Shown in pieces: positions 23,815 to 36,254 of a stretch of 64,000 nucleotides of DNA. The stretch spans positions 292,684,982 through 292,748,981 of the forward strand of contig NC_089490.1 of assembly GCF_036850765.1 (NCBI RefSeq). The letters run 5' to 3'. Below the pieces are notes generated by a model. That model saw nothing but the letters and a program-made list of their open reading frames with translations. It had not been told where the DNA came from and did no database searches. How positions within the stretch are numbered: position 1 is the first letter of the stretch; each line of letters begins with the position of its first letter. A program made the translations under genes and the position numbers. Origin of the DNA: Saccopteryx bilineata. Taxonomy: Eukaryota; Chordata; Mammalia; Chiroptera; Emballonuridae.

Positions 23815-26499
23815 TATGAAAATATCACATGTATTATAACAATTTTATAGTCTCACTTTTAAATTTTAGTAAACTTAATGCAACTATTTATAATGTATAC
23901 ATCATGAGCTCAGTAAACTTATTTGTATTGTGTTCATTCAATTAATTAATTTACACATTTAGCTATATATATGGTGACTTAAAATTCTATACATTTTGCT
24001 ATGAATATGTATATATACTTAATATATAAGTAAATAAAAATATATTTGAAGTTACATAGAAATATAGTTAACAAGGATGTAAATAAGATTTGAATAAGAT
24101 TTTAAAAACAATAATAAAAGTATTAGAAAGTAATTTTAAATTTAGAGATGCTTATTGAATATTATTTAGAGATGCAAATTGAATATTATTACTCATCTTT
24201 TACAAAATCTAACTATGACTAATTTCAAACTGACAATCTTAGAACACAATACCTAATATAAAAATTATTATCTCTTTACTTAAACAATAAGGGTATTTAA
24301 GATACATAGGTAATAAATCATGATACAACAACCTCAAAACAGAACTATTATCAAACAGTGGTCACTACTTAGGATATGTTTAGATATAACCATATGTTGG
24401 ATTTATAAAAGCAAGTTCTTTAGAGTCATGCCTTTCCATTTAACAGAATCTGGCAAAAATATTTGGTTAAATTTTCTGTTTTTTTTAGATAATGTATCTC
24501 AAATTATTGATTTATAAAAAGAAAAATCAATTTTTGAAATAAAAGCTTTGCAATATTATGAATCACTCTTTTGTTATGGTTTTGTTGCAATATAAAATAA
24601 AGTTTTTAAGACTTAAATCTTGAACAAAATTTTATATAAATATTACTTGCAAAAGTAATTGCAGTAAGAAGATAAATCTGATAAAAATTTTAAACTAAAA
24701 TATAATTTGATATAATATTTACTTTTCTACTTATAAACTTTACTCCACTTTCCTTTAAAAAATAATGTAATATAATGTTGTGTAATACATAACATAAATT
24801 ACAATTATTTAAAAAAATAAACAAGCCAGCATATTAAATGATTTAAAGAATAGAATATCATTATAAAATACACATGCAAAGAGGTGATACAGTTTTCAAA
24901 GATGTTTCAATGCAGTCCTTAGCTTTCCAACAGCAAGACAGGAATAACAAACCTGGTATGTGTAATAATAAACAGATTCTATAGGTCAATGAAAATCTAC
25001 TAGCTCATGAGAAATACTGGCTCATAAAAAATAAAGTTTTTTTCAGTATTCCTAATAAAAACAACAACATGATATTCAAAGAAAATATCCCTTATTACTT
25101 CCTAGGTCTAAATATATGAATTTTTTTAATACAAAGAATTTATACAAATACATCATCCAATCACAGTGATTATTAAGGGGAAATCAGATAAATAGAGTGT
25201 GATATAATTACTCAATTTTGTTAATATCTGATCTATTGAATAGTAGATTTCAGATTACGTGGAAGAACTGAAAAACAGAACAGCCTTGAAGAAATGCTCC
25301 ACAAATAGACTTTTCTCAGAAGAGCCTTTGATAGATAGATATTGGGCAGGAGGGAATTTGAGATTGTATTCCCTGGCAAGTAATTGAAATAAAGCAATTC
25401 TATGCTGCCAGATAAATGTTAACCTATATGTGCTAACACACAGTCAACTTGAAATAGAGTTGACCTTCTCTTGTGGAAAATGAATAGTCTAGCAAGGATG
25501 TGTACCTGAATGAAAGGCTATCTAAGAGCAGTACAGTCAGTACTTGAATGCATCTTTTAAGGCAGGGTAAGATCTCCTGAACGTTGTTTCTAATCCACCA
25601 TTTTGTATAGAAAGATGGAGAAAAGAGTGAGGATTCAAAATTCTCATGCATACAGCATACTCACAACTCTTTTAACTAGAAATGTTTTAAGTCAAGTGTA
25701 ATCATGTAGCTATTTCAGTCATTAATGGAATAAAATAAAAGAAAACAAAGTAAAAGTGCCCAAAGAGCAATTAGCATTGAAAAATCTTTCTTCTTATAAT
25801 GAAACACTTTTACATAATGTAAAATTTGCACACATTATATCAAGAAACAATTGCAAATCTAATTGCCGTATAGAAACAGTTATATGGAACTAGTTAAACA
25901 TTGATAGTAGTCTAAAAAAAGTCACTAGAAACTTCAGATTTATAGCAGTTTGCTGTCCTACTGAATAATAATAATAAAATAAGTATACTAGGTGCCTATT
26001 AAATTTATTTCTTAGGTCATTAAATATTTCAGATGAATATGAGATACTTATGTTTTTCTCTATAACATTAATACATGGGTACTATATTTTTAATGTATAT
26101 GATATAATATATACTTAAAATGATGATATCAAATAACAAGTATCTTTCTTTAAAGCTGAGATTGGAAGATATACTTCTAATACCAGACAGAATGTGTCCA
26201 TTGCTCTGTCGAAGCATATTTGATGGATCAAACTTTTTCTATTGTTTGTAATAAAATGAACAGTTTGAGAGAAAATCAATCAATAATGTTAAAATGGGGA
26301 GAGAGAGCAAATCTTGGCCCACATAATTTAGGTCAATTCAAAATATTAATTTGCATACACCTAGAAATAGTCCTTCCAAAGTTAAAAGAAATAAAGTGTC
26401 TGAAGAAAAATAAATGAGAAATAAGCAACCCTTGTCTACTGAAAAGAAACATTAAAATGCTAATTTGGTGTCTGGCAAAAACTGTTATAATTATGGCTT
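23815..26499. other. Very AT-rich intergenic stretch
   Basis: No gene or recognisable repeat over about 2.7 kb. Open frames are all short (72 codons or fewer) and typical of AT-rich noise. Confidence 0.5.
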
Positions 26500-26705
26500 T
26501 ATTCTTTCTTGAGAGAGGAAGGTTGAGTTCTCTGGTTTCTCTTTAATAAGACCACTAATCCCATCATGAGGGTACCACCCTCAAGATTTCATCACAACCC
26601 AATTACTTTCCAAAGGCCCACCCCCTAATACCATAATATTGGGAATTTTAGTTTCAAATTATGGATTTGCAGATAATACAAGCATTCAGTCCAAAGCACT
26701 ACCTA
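26500..26705 (+). repeat. Ancient interspersed repeat fragment
   Basis: It repeats the end portion of the family at 5310-5645, with 'catcatgagg' and 'acaagcattcagtcc'-like phrases. The family name is uncertain. Confidence 0.45.
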
Positions 26706-27179
26706 AAAAATATGTGTTGATTACATTATTTTATAGAATATACAGCAATTGAAGGAAGTATATGATATTGAAGGTTACATTGAATATTTACCAAAATTGA
26801 AAATATGTTTAGTGTAAACAAGATTAAAACAATATTCAAAATATTTAAAAAATCTTTTTAATTACCATAGAATCCATCTCAAAATTCAATGCTGTACAAT
26901 TAGTTACTACATTTTCAAACTACCGTGGGGTCAAAGAAAAAAATCTGAAGGATATTTTAAACTATGTTTACTAAGTAATAATAAAAAACACAAGACATTA
27001 AACTGGTAAAACACAAAAGCTATATTTAGGTCTTTGAAAATATTAATAAAATGATAAATTCCAATAAAATAATGCAATGAAATGAAAACCCATAAATCAG
27101 ATAAAAATATGACTATACATGTAATAATCTTAACAAACTCTTATGACTCAAAAACAAACCATCAAATTATAAAAAATGT
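26706..27179. other. AT-rich spacer, nothing recognised
   Basis: No coding or repeat signal recognised. Confidence 0.45.
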
Positions 27180-27310
27180 TGAAGGTTTAGACAAATCTCT
27201 ACAGAAAATATAGAAATGATTAACATGCCCATGGGAAGATGCTCAATGTCATCAGTCCTTAGGACAATGCAAATCAAAACCACTAGAATAACAGTCATCA
27301 TCACAGCAGC

Positions 27311-27327
27311 TGTGTGTGTGTGTGTGT
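27311..27327. repeat. (TG)n microsatellite
   Basis: A short uninterrupted TG run within the ancient L1 fragment. Confidence 0.9.
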
Positions 27328-28312
27328 ATTAATTGTAGACTTATTTAAAAATATTGTATGTAAAAATAATAAGACAACTACTTGAGGAAGAACAGCTTTT
27401 AGAAAAATAACAGGACCTGGCATCAAGTATTATTGATGTTAATATAAATTTGACATTATACAGACACAAGGATAAAATTAATGAAACATAACATAGTTCA
27501 GAAATATCTCCTTATATACTCAATTTATGACAGGTAACATCATAATATATTCAAAGAAGGACCATTTTTTCAATAAATGGTGTGAGATCAACTTAATACA
27601 AAACTGGAAAAGAGTAAAACTTGACTTCTACTTGAACCCTAAAATAAAAGTGAATTTAATATATAGGCTATATCTTCATATGAAAATTGAAAAACAAAAG
27701 CTTTTAGATATTAATATAAAAATACTATTTGACTTTCAGATAAGTCAACATTTTGAAAAAAAGATACAATATACCCTTAATTATGATATACTGTAAAAGA
27801 TCGACAGATTGGATTACATTAAATTAACAATGTTTCTTAATCTAAAGGAATAAGCAGGAGAGTGAAAATGGACATATTGTTGTTGAAGAAGATATGTAAT
27901 ATGCATACAACCAATAAGATTCTAATATCCTGACTGTATACAGGACTTCAAATCACAACAAAAGGGCAAGCCAATAGGTAAATGTGTGATAAAAAGAAAG
28001 ATTTGAGTGAATACTTCAAATGGCAGTCAAATAATAACAAAATGGCAAGTTGTTCTTCTTAATTTATGCACAGGGTAAAGAAAATAAAAGCCAAAGCAAA
28101 ATGCTCCTACCAGATTAACTAACATTTACAAAATAGAATCCAACAATTGTTGAAGGAGTGGAATGACAGAAGTATTATTGTACACAGGAGCTGATAGCTT
28201 ATATTGCCACAAACCCTTCAAGAAACATTTTGGCAATAAATATTAAGTTAAACACATGCACATTCTAAGACCTAGCAGTTTTATTTTTAGAAATATACTC
28301 AACAAATAGTGG

Positions 28313-28348
28313 TATAGATAGATAGGTAGATAAGTAGATAAATAGATA
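28313..28348. repeat. Imperfect (GATA)n microsatellite
   Basis: Imperfect GATA/TAGA units with interruptions such as GGTA and AGTA. Confidence 0.8.
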
Positions 28349-28639
28349 TAGTTATATATGAAGACATATTTTAATGTCCCTGGTAACATCACTTTTAATA
28401 AAAGCTAGAAGCAACTATATTCCTATCTTTAGGTTTATAGAAAAATTGTTCTATAGCTAAATGATTGATGTCTAGCAATTAAAATCAGCTAATACAAAAA
28501 CAATTTAATATACAATTGTATAAAACAACCAGATACATGAAAATATATACTGTATTACTCTATATAAAGTAAATAGAAATTAAAAGTACTGTAATTGGGA
28601 GTTTCAGTAATGTGTAAAGAAAGCTTCATGAGTTTTGTT

Positions 28640-28984
28640 TTGTTTGTCTTTGCTTTGTTTTTAAAGATGAGAAGAGGGGAGATAGGCAGACTCCCACATG
28701 TGCCCTGAGCCGGGATTCATCCAGCAATGCCAGTCCGGGGTAGATGCTTGATTACCAAACTATTTTTAGCACCTGAGCCCAATGTCCTCAAATGGAGCTA
28801 TCCTTAGTGCCTGGGGCCATGATCAAACCAATTGAGCCACTGGCTGCAGGAGGAGAAAAGAGAGAAACGGGAGAGAGGGAGGAAGGGAAAAGCAAATAGT
28901 AATTTATTCTGTGTGCCTTGACCAGGAATCAAACCTGAGATGTACTGGGTCAATGCTCTATCCACTAAGCCACTGGCCAGGGCT
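28640..28984 (-). mobile_element. Old family A-related tRNA SINE, minus strand
   Basis: Same order as family A on the minus strand (tail, body, complement of the tRNA head at the right end), but strongly diverged with indels and few CpG left. It is related to the copy at 57295. Probably an older subfamily. Confidence 0.75.
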
Positions 28985-29898
28985 GCTTTAAGTGTTTTTA
29001 TGATAATATTATAATATTCTGATCCTGGTAATATTCTAATATTTTTTTTTAGGTAATAGTAACACAGGCATTTTCATTTGGTGAAATTCACCAATCTGTA
29101 CATAAGAGGTTTAGGCACATATTAAAGGATACATAAGATAAATTAAAAATTTACGTAATAGTCAGTAATAAAAAGACACATCAAATGCAATATATTTCCT
29201 GCAAGTCAAAGTCTTGCTATGTATCACTGGAGTACTAGTTGTGTCTCCTCTCTAGGACCTAAAATAGTAGAAAACTCAATGAAAATTATAATTCTATCAT
29301 ACACTAGCAATTTTAATTATTCTCAGTCTAAGATATGCTCTTAAAAATGAAATGTTAGAATAAAAGTTTAGTAAAATTAGATATATGTATTGAGTATATG
29401 GTTAATCACATATTTGTATATAAAAAGAAAATTATAATGAATTCATTTGTTCAATTTCAGCTTTAAATAAAAAGCTAATGTAATCAAGCGAAACAACTTT
29501 TATTAAAATACCCTTTGTATTGTCAAATATATATATTGCTTTATTCTCAACCACAGGTGTACTCACATTCTCATAAATTAAATCATCCATCTTTAAGCAA
29601 AATAAAATTACTTTTGTTTTAATTATCGTATATGTAACCAACTTTTGTGAATCTTATTTGGTCATGTTAACAGGAGTAGACATTTTATAGACAAGTAAAT
29701 TTTTTGGAGTATTAAATATATTTTGAAATAAAATATTTTCAATCATCCATGAAATTAAATAATGCTTTAGAAAGAGGAAAAAACCCTTTCAATTATACAT
29801 TGTCTTCTCATCTTAGATTCTCTTTTTAAACTTCTATGTCAAAGTAAATAATGTCTTATTCCAATAAATTCCTAGGAAGTTTTGTATCATGCAGATTC
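28985..29898. other. AT-rich spacer, nothing recognised
   Basis: No repeat or coding signal recognised. Confidence 0.45.
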
Positions 29899-30297
29899 TC
29901 ATTTATTTTTTATTTTTTATTTTGTAACAGAGAGAGGGATAGACAGACAAGAAGGGAGAGAGATAAGAAGCATCAATTATTTGTTGCAGCACCTTAGTTG
30001 TTCATTGATTGCTTTCTAATATGTGCCTTGACCAGGGGGCTCCAGCAGAGCGAGTGACCCCTTGCTCAAGCCAGCAACCTTGGCCTCAAGCCAGGGACCT
30101 TGGGCTTCAAACCAGCGACCTTTGGGCTCAAGCCAGCCACCATGGGGTTATGTCTGTGATCCCACGTTCAAGCCAGCGACTTCGTGCTCAAACTGGTGAG
30201 CCTGCACTCAAGCCAGTGACCTCCGGGCTTCGAACCTGTGTCCTCTGCATCCCAGTCTGACGCTTTATCCACTGCACTACCGCCCGCCTGGTCAGGC
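29899..30297 (-). mobile_element. tRNA-derived SINE, family B, minus strand, expanded internal modules
   Basis: A T-rich left end, a purine-rich region, several tandem 'ctcaagccagcRacc'-type modules (30058-30215), then the complement of the tRNA head. A 12-bp target duplication (tcatgcagattc) lies at 29887-29898 and 30298-30309. It is longer than most family B copies because of the internal modules. Confidence 0.92.
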
Positions 30298-31820
30298 TCA
30301 TGCAGATTCATCTTTAACAATATCTACATGTCTGCCTGTGGTTTGACTCTTTTAGTGTGATTTTCTTGCTGCATAATTCTGCTTGTTTTTCTTTCCTCAC
30401 CATGTCTTCTGATTCTGTTGTTCTTAAAATTGTACATTCAGCAGGTATTGACTGTGAATGAAAGAAGAAAAGAAAGAAGAAAAGAAGGAGAGAGTGAGAG
30501 GGAAGGAAGGAAAGACAGATAGCAGGGGATCAGAGGATCACTTTCCAACCTTGTAATAATGGTATAACATGGTCTTCACCTCGTGTCTTACCTCCCATGA
30601 TTCTGAAGGACATGTACCATTCATTTTGCCTTTTTTGATGACTAGATTTTCTTGCTGATATTATTAGTTACTTGTTCTCATTTACACATTTTCTTAATAT
30701 TAATTTGGAAGGAAATGGGGGAGCTAAAATACACATGAGGTGAAAAATCTGGATACAACTACTTTATAAGTTTTAGTACAAAAGAATTCTGATCTGTAAC
30801 AGAATAAACATGGAACTGGTTCTGACCCTCTCTACCTACTCATTAAATCTCCTTCAATCTCTTTACTACGTATAAATTCTCCCAAATCTTTTATTCATTT
30901 TTTAAGCTCGTGTCTTACGTTCCAAGATCCCACAAGAATTATTTTGTGCTGTACAGCATATTAGAAAAGTTGTAAGTACAGATAATATAGTTTTAGTTAT
31001 AAAAAGTAGTCAGATTAAATATATCTTAGAAAATATTATATGGTCTTGTCTCAATCCTAATATATCTTTCTTTACATGAAAGAATATGTGTGATTTATTA
31101 GCTTGTCAGAATAAGGCAGAAATTAAAAAAATTATATTAGAATTTTAAACATTTAAAGCAGTAATGGAATATCTGCAAACACTCTTCCATAATTCATATT
31201 TAAAAACTAATTATATTAAGAATTTCAATTATATTAAATATATATGTTTTTTATAACACAAAATATTCAGAGTAATAAATTAAAGCAATGCTGGAATCTT
31301 GGTCCAATTTTCAGAAAGACTACTTTAAATTTAGGAACTGCATCCCCAGGTTAATGGATAGGATTTTAAACCAGATCTAAGACAGAATTAGAAGAACCAG
31401 TAAGTTTTATTATGACTACACTTCAAGATTTAAGAGAAAATACAATCATAAATTCAGTACCAGTAAGAAATTTGATCTAAGTAAATTCAGACTAAGAATA
31501 CATGTAAGTGATGTGTATTTGTTCAGTAGGCAAACAGAATGGAGTGTGCAAAAGATAAGAGGTGGAAAATACAGATGTTGAGGTTACCATCAGCCCTTCA
31601 TTAGGCTGAAGTAAAGTTTGAGGAAGGAGACTGGTGAGAACTTGGATGAAGTGGTAATGATCCTTAAATTAGGGAATTTGCTTATTTTCAAAATAATTTC
31701 AGGAGTACTGAAATGATGTTTTTCATGAGATTGGTTGTCTGAGAAATACACAAGAAGACAAATTCAAAGAATAGTGTGTTTCTAAGTAGCATTTACATAG
31801 GAAATATATTACTGCTCACA
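30298..31820. other. AT-rich spacer with a polypurine tract
   Basis: Nothing recognised apart from a purine-rich tract at about 30461-30514. Confidence 0.45.
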
Positions 31821-31827
31821 TAAGTTA

Positions 31828-32359
31828 GCCTTTAAATTCTAAAATATAGGCCCTGGCCAGTTGGCTCAGCGGTAGAGCGTCGGCCTAACGTGCAGAGGAC
31901 CTGGGTTTGATTCCCTGCCAGGGCACACAGAAGCGTCCATTTGCTTCTCCACCCCTCCGCCATGCCTTCCTCTCTGTCTCTCTCTTCCCCTCCCACAGCC
32001 AAGGCTCCATTGGAGCAAAGATGGCCCGGGCACTGGGGATGGCTCTGTGGCCTCTGCCTCAGGCGCTAGAGTGGCTCTGGTCATGGCAGAGCGACGCCCA
32101 GGATGGGCTGAGCATCGCCCCCTGGTGGGCAGAGCGTCACCCCATAGTGGGCGTGCCGGGTGGATCCCGGTCGGGCGCATGCGGGAGTCTGTCTGACTGT
32201 CTCTCCTCGTTTCCAGCTTCAGAAAAATGCAAAAAAAAAAAAAAAAAAAAAAAATCTAAAATATAATGCTCACAAAAATTAGGGGATATTTCATAATGAA
32301 TATGAAGTGATGAAATATCCCCTAATTCTTGTGAGCATTATATTTTAGAACTTAAAGGT
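31828..32359. mobile_element. Palindromic MITE candidate (Tc1/mariner-like), split by a SINE
   Basis: After removing the SINE at 31849-32254 and one 11-bp target copy (32255-32265), a 115-bp element remains. It has two 50-bp arms with 47 of 50 matching positions around a 15-nt loop (32295-32309). TA lies immediately outside each end (31826-31827 and 32360-32361), as expected for Tc1/mariner targets. The three mismatches are transitions. It carries no transposase. The layout resembles the MADE1 type, but the family is not identified. Confidence 0.7.
31849..32254 (+). mobile_element. tRNA-derived SINE, family A, inside the MITE arm
   Basis: The head has the A box (TGGCTCAGCGG, 31862-31872) and a B-box-like GGTTTGATTCC. 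The shared body and a 24-A tail follow. A perfect 11-bp target duplication, TCTAAAATATA, lies at 31838-31848 and 32255-32265, inside the left arm of the palindromic MITE candidate. Confidence 0.93.
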
Positions 32360-33079
32360 TATGTCTTAATGAATTTGGTTTGCTTTAAAAATTGCATATT
32401 CAGAGAAGCTGTATTCTTAATTGAGATAATTTAATTACAACAGATATAATAGTTATAGCAACTTTAATAACTTAGTATGTTGATGGTTAATATAGAGAAT
32501 ATAATTTTTGTTTTCTGTAACTTCATGGACATATGCTTTTTAAAGATTTTATAAATTGATTAAGCAAAATTTTATGAGGTAAATTTTTTTGAAACATTTT
32601 TAAAAAATTATTGAGTACTGTTTTCATAGCTATTTCTATTTTTATCATTATTATCATGGTCTAATGAATTGAATATCTCTCATGTATTACTATATGTATA
32701 GTATTATAATGTAATAGCACAAAAGAGAGAAAAAATAACCCTCTATTATAATGCAAATACATGGTATTGTCTTCTAGCACTTTGTGTTTCCAGGCTGAAA
32801 TCACCTATAATCATATACAGTTTATTTCATTCATATAATTGTTCTGTAATTAAAAATTTGATTATGTACCTAAAGATTTGGTAATGAATGTAGTTTGCAA
32901 AAATATGTTTCATTTTGGTCAAACACACACACACGCACGTGTGCATGCAATGTAAATGGAAATGTAATGGCAGTATTAGACTAGTTTGGTGGAATGCATA
33001 TCAGTTTTAGTAATAAGATATGTTAATTTTGGACACATTATAAAGAGGAAATTAACTGCATTAAAATAACTATGGTTGT
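32360..33079. other. AT-rich spacer
   Basis: Nothing recognised apart from a short alternating purine-pyrimidine (CA/CG) run at about 32922-32948. Confidence 0.45.
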
Positions 33080-33093
33080 TTTTGTTTAATTTT

Positions 33094-33094
<1 letters not shown>

Positions 33095-33124
<30 letters not shown>

Positions 33125-33525
33125 TTTTATTTTTATTTTTTTGTATTTTGCTGAAGCTGGAAACGGGGAGAGACAGTCAGACAGACTCCCGCATGCGCCC
33201 TACCGGGATCCACCCCGCACACCCACCAGGGGCTACGCTCTGCCCACCAGGGGGCGATGCTGTGCTCCTCTGGGGCATTGCTCTGTTGCGTCCAGAGCCA
33301 TTCTAGCGCCTGAGGCAGAGGCCACAGAGCCATCCCCAGTGCCCGGGCCATCTTTGCTCCAATGGAGCCTCGCTGCGGGAGGGGAAGAGAGAGACAGAGA
33401 GGAAGGAGAGGGGGAGGGGTGGAGAAGCAAATGGGTGCCTCTCCTGTGTGCCCTGGCCAGGAATCGAACCCGAGACTCCTGCACGCCAGGCCGATGCTCT
33501 ACTGCTGAGCCAACCAGCCAGGGCA
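33095..33525 (-). mobile_element. tRNA-derived SINE, family A, minus strand
   Basis: A (TTTA)n and T-rich left end stands for the tail, then body and the complement of the tRNA-like head at the right. A perfect 15-bp target duplication (ttttgtttaattttt) lies at 33080-33094 and 33526-33540. It retains many CpG dinucleotides, so it is not very old. Confidence 0.92.
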
Positions 33526-33629
33526 TTTTGTTTAATTTTTAAAAAGCAATGTAACTTCTAAAAAAAGGGAATGCTAATTACTCTTTCTTTGAAATTATAT
33601 TTAATTAGAAATGTAAATATTTATTTTAT

Positions 33630-33995
33630 GTTTTTAAATTTATTTTTAATAATAGATGACATACAATATATTAGTTTTAAGTGTATAATATAGTAATTCA
33701 ACATTTATACATCATGCAAAGTGATCACCACAATAAGTCTAGTAATCATTTGTAATCATCCATAGTAGATATTATGATGCTATTCACTCTATTCTTTATG
33801 TTGTACATTTCATCCCCATGACTTTATAACTCAAATAGTCAACTTCTTTCTAATCTCCTTCCTCCATTTTGTGTCTAACCCTTCACTTGCTTCCCATGTG
33901 GCAACCCTCAGTTTGTTCTCTGTATCTATAAGTTTGTTTCTATTTTGCTTTGTTTGCATCTTTGTTTAGCTTTATAGAGCACATATCTGAGGTTA
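33630..33995 (-). mobile_element. Old L1 3' end, minus strand
   Basis: The order of phrases ('gacatacaatatattag', 'gtgatcaccacaataagtc') matches the 3' UTR and late ORF2 of old mammalian L1 families in minus orientation. No complete coding frame. Confidence 0.75.
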
Positions 33996-34539
33996 TGCCA
34001 ATAGCTCCTCTTCAGTGGTGGTCTTGAATTCCAAATTTTATTCCCTGCTATAATGAGACTATTCAAGATCTACATTCATTTTTTACTCTGTTCTATTTTC
34101 TGCTTGGCTTATTTTTCTTTCATCCTGCACAGCATAAAATTTGAAAAATGCTTTGAGTAGAAAAGCAGCAAGAGAGGTCTGGCTCCTATTTCTGCCAGTA
34201 TCTTCTCTTCTGATTGGATTATTTCATTGGCTGTCATCAGAGAACTGAAGCCCAATTTCTTTCTTTCTTTACCCATGAGATACAGATGGCTCAGAGCTGC
34301 TGCTTGATTCTTAGCTTCGGAGCCTCACACACAATGAATAAATCAGCTAAGGCAAGAGTGGGAAAGTGATCCTATAGTCTCTTTTCTCTTCTCCCTCAGA
34401 TCAGACCCCAAATCTTCTTCCTTGACTTTAAACAGTTTCATGAATTTTAGCCAGTTTGTATAATCAGTTTTGTGGGATGCTCTGTAATAAACTAATCTGT
34501 CATACTATAAGTGAAAGCTAAAAAAATAATTTTAGACTA
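33996..34539. other. Intergenic, nothing recognised
   Basis: No gene or recognisable repeat. Confidence 0.4.
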
Positions 34540-34760
34540 ATGATCATTAATATTTATTCATATCTTTATGTGACTATTTTTCATCCATGAAGTGTTAACT
34601 CAAGTATCATGTCTTCAACAAAACATTCCTTAACATCACTTTTAAAAATTGCCATTTGTTTTTATTCGCTATTATAGCACATCCTTATATATTATAACAT
34701 TATTTTATCTACCAATACATTAACTGTGTGTTTGTATTTAAAGTTTATTTCATTTCACAA
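34540..34760 (+). mobile_element. L2-like ancient LINE fragment
   Basis: Phrase order resembles the L2 3' region ('aactcaagtatcatgtcttc', 'acattccttaacatcac'). Strongly diverged. Confidence 0.5.
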
Positions 34761-35034
34761 TGGATATTTTAAAACAGAGTAGAATCATTGGTTTTGATCA
34801 TCTCAGTAGTCTTTGCATCTATAGTGGACATACAGAATTGCTTATTGGCTTGGAGAAGCATGTGTCTGTGTTGGAATTGATGGTCAAGAAAGTGAAAGGG
34901 GTATGGTAACATAAATATTAAAAATACAAACAAAACACAGATGAAAAGATAAAAAAAGTCAGAAAACATGAAAAGTAATTTTCTTCCAGATTATAATGTT
35001 AACTTAAAACTCAGAAAATACTGAAATATAAACT

Positions 35035-35399
35035 ATTTATTTATTTTTAGCAAGAGAGTAAGAGAAAGACAGACAGGAAGGGAGAGAGATGAGAAGCATC
35101 AACTCATAGCTGTATCATTTTAGTTGTTCATTGATTGCCTTTTATACGTGCCTTGATGGGGGGTGGGACTCCAGATGAGCTAGTGACCCCTTGCGCAAGC
35201 CAGCAACTTTGGGCTCAAGGTAGTGATCTTGGGCTTCAAACCACAACCTTTGGGATCAAGGCAGAGACCATGGGATTATGTCTATGATCCTATGTTCAAG
35301 CTGGTGAGCTTTCACTTAAGCCAGTGACCTCACGTTTTTAAACCTGGGTCTTCAGCATCCCTGGTCAACACTCTATCCACTGCATCACCACTGGTCAGG
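35035..35399 (-). mobile_element. tRNA-derived SINE, family B, minus strand
   Basis: T-rich left end, purine-rich region, 'ctcaagccag'-like modules and the complement of the tRNA head. A 14-bp target duplication with one mismatch (ctgaaataYaaact) lies at 35021-35034 and 35400-35413. Confidence 0.9.
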
Positions 35400-35440
35400 C
35401 TGAAATACAAACTTTTAAATATATTTTTAAAAATAGAGAG

Positions 35441-35646
35441 GACTTGGCTAGTGAACTCAATCAGTTAAGAATGTACTCCAGAAACAACATGGTACGAATT
35501 CAATCTCCAGTCAGGGCACACACAGAAGGCAACCAAAAAATGCACAAATGAGTGGAATAACAAATGCTTCCCTTCCTCCTCCCTTCCCTCTCCTTTTTTC
35601 TCCCGCCCCTCCTCTCTCTGTCTCTCTAAAAAGCAATAAAAATTAA
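35441..35646 (+). mobile_element. Ves-like tRNA SINE (family C), plus strand
   Basis: A worn tRNA-like head (35441-35517) is followed by a short body, a CT-rich stretch and a short A-rich tail. Immediately followed by a second copy in the same direction. Confidence 0.7.
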
Positions 35647-35760
35647 GCCCTAGCTTGGTTGGTTGTAGCATCATCCAGGAGCATGCAGACGTTGCTGGTT
35701 TGATTCCTCAGTCAGGGCACATACAGGAGCAGCTTGATGTTCCTGTCTCCCTCACTCTCT

Positions 35761-35792
<32 letters not shown>
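35647..35792 (+). mobile_element. Ves-like tRNA SINE (family C), second of a tandem pair
   Basis: A tRNA-like head (TTGGTTGGTTGTAGC near 35655-35669, then GGTTTGATTCC-type B box) with almost no body, a short CT-rich run and a 31-A tail (35762-35792). Directly abuts the previous SINE. Confidence 0.75.
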
Positions 35793-35794
<2 letters not shown>

Positions 35795-36254
35795 AGAAAT
35801 AGACAGATATTGGATGAGAAAGACGTAGTGAGGTGGTAGAATAGTTTTACCTTTTATAATTATATGATTTTTAAGCACTAGTATGTACTTTTTATACTAC
35901 TAAACGTAATACTTGCATAGCAATGTGAATGTACTTAATGCTATTGGACTGCACACATAAAATTAATGAAACGGTAACATTATTACCACAATAACAATAT
36001 AAAGTAAAAGTTAATATAACAGGAAATAGAAAAGAAATTATCAAAATAAAAGCTAACGAATAAAAAAAACATTTTGGGGGAACTTGAAAGCCAAAAATAA
36101 CCCAAAAGATTTGTAGATGTTAAAGCATGTGCGTTCTTAAAATTTGCAATGTCTACATCTGTTGTTTAACCTCCTTTTTCATTTCTGATCTTTGTGTAGT
36201 ACATTTGAAAATCTCAAAAGAGCTTGGAGATACAAAAGAAAATAAATAAATAAA
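35793..36254. other. AT-rich spacer, nothing recognised
   Basis: No repeat or coding signal apart from a short (AAAT)n run at 36238-36261. Confidence 0.45.

Larger units (their letters stand above)
27180..28600 (+). mobile_element. Ancient L1 fragment, ORF2 end and 3' UTR
   Basis: The stretch around 27240-27300 ('atgcaaatcaaaaccac'-type phrase) and later phrases match the order of late ORF2 and 3' UTR of old mammalian L1 families on the plus strand. Every frame has many stops. It is interrupted by a TG repeat (27311-27327) and a GATA-rich repeat (28313-28348). Confidence 0.65.
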
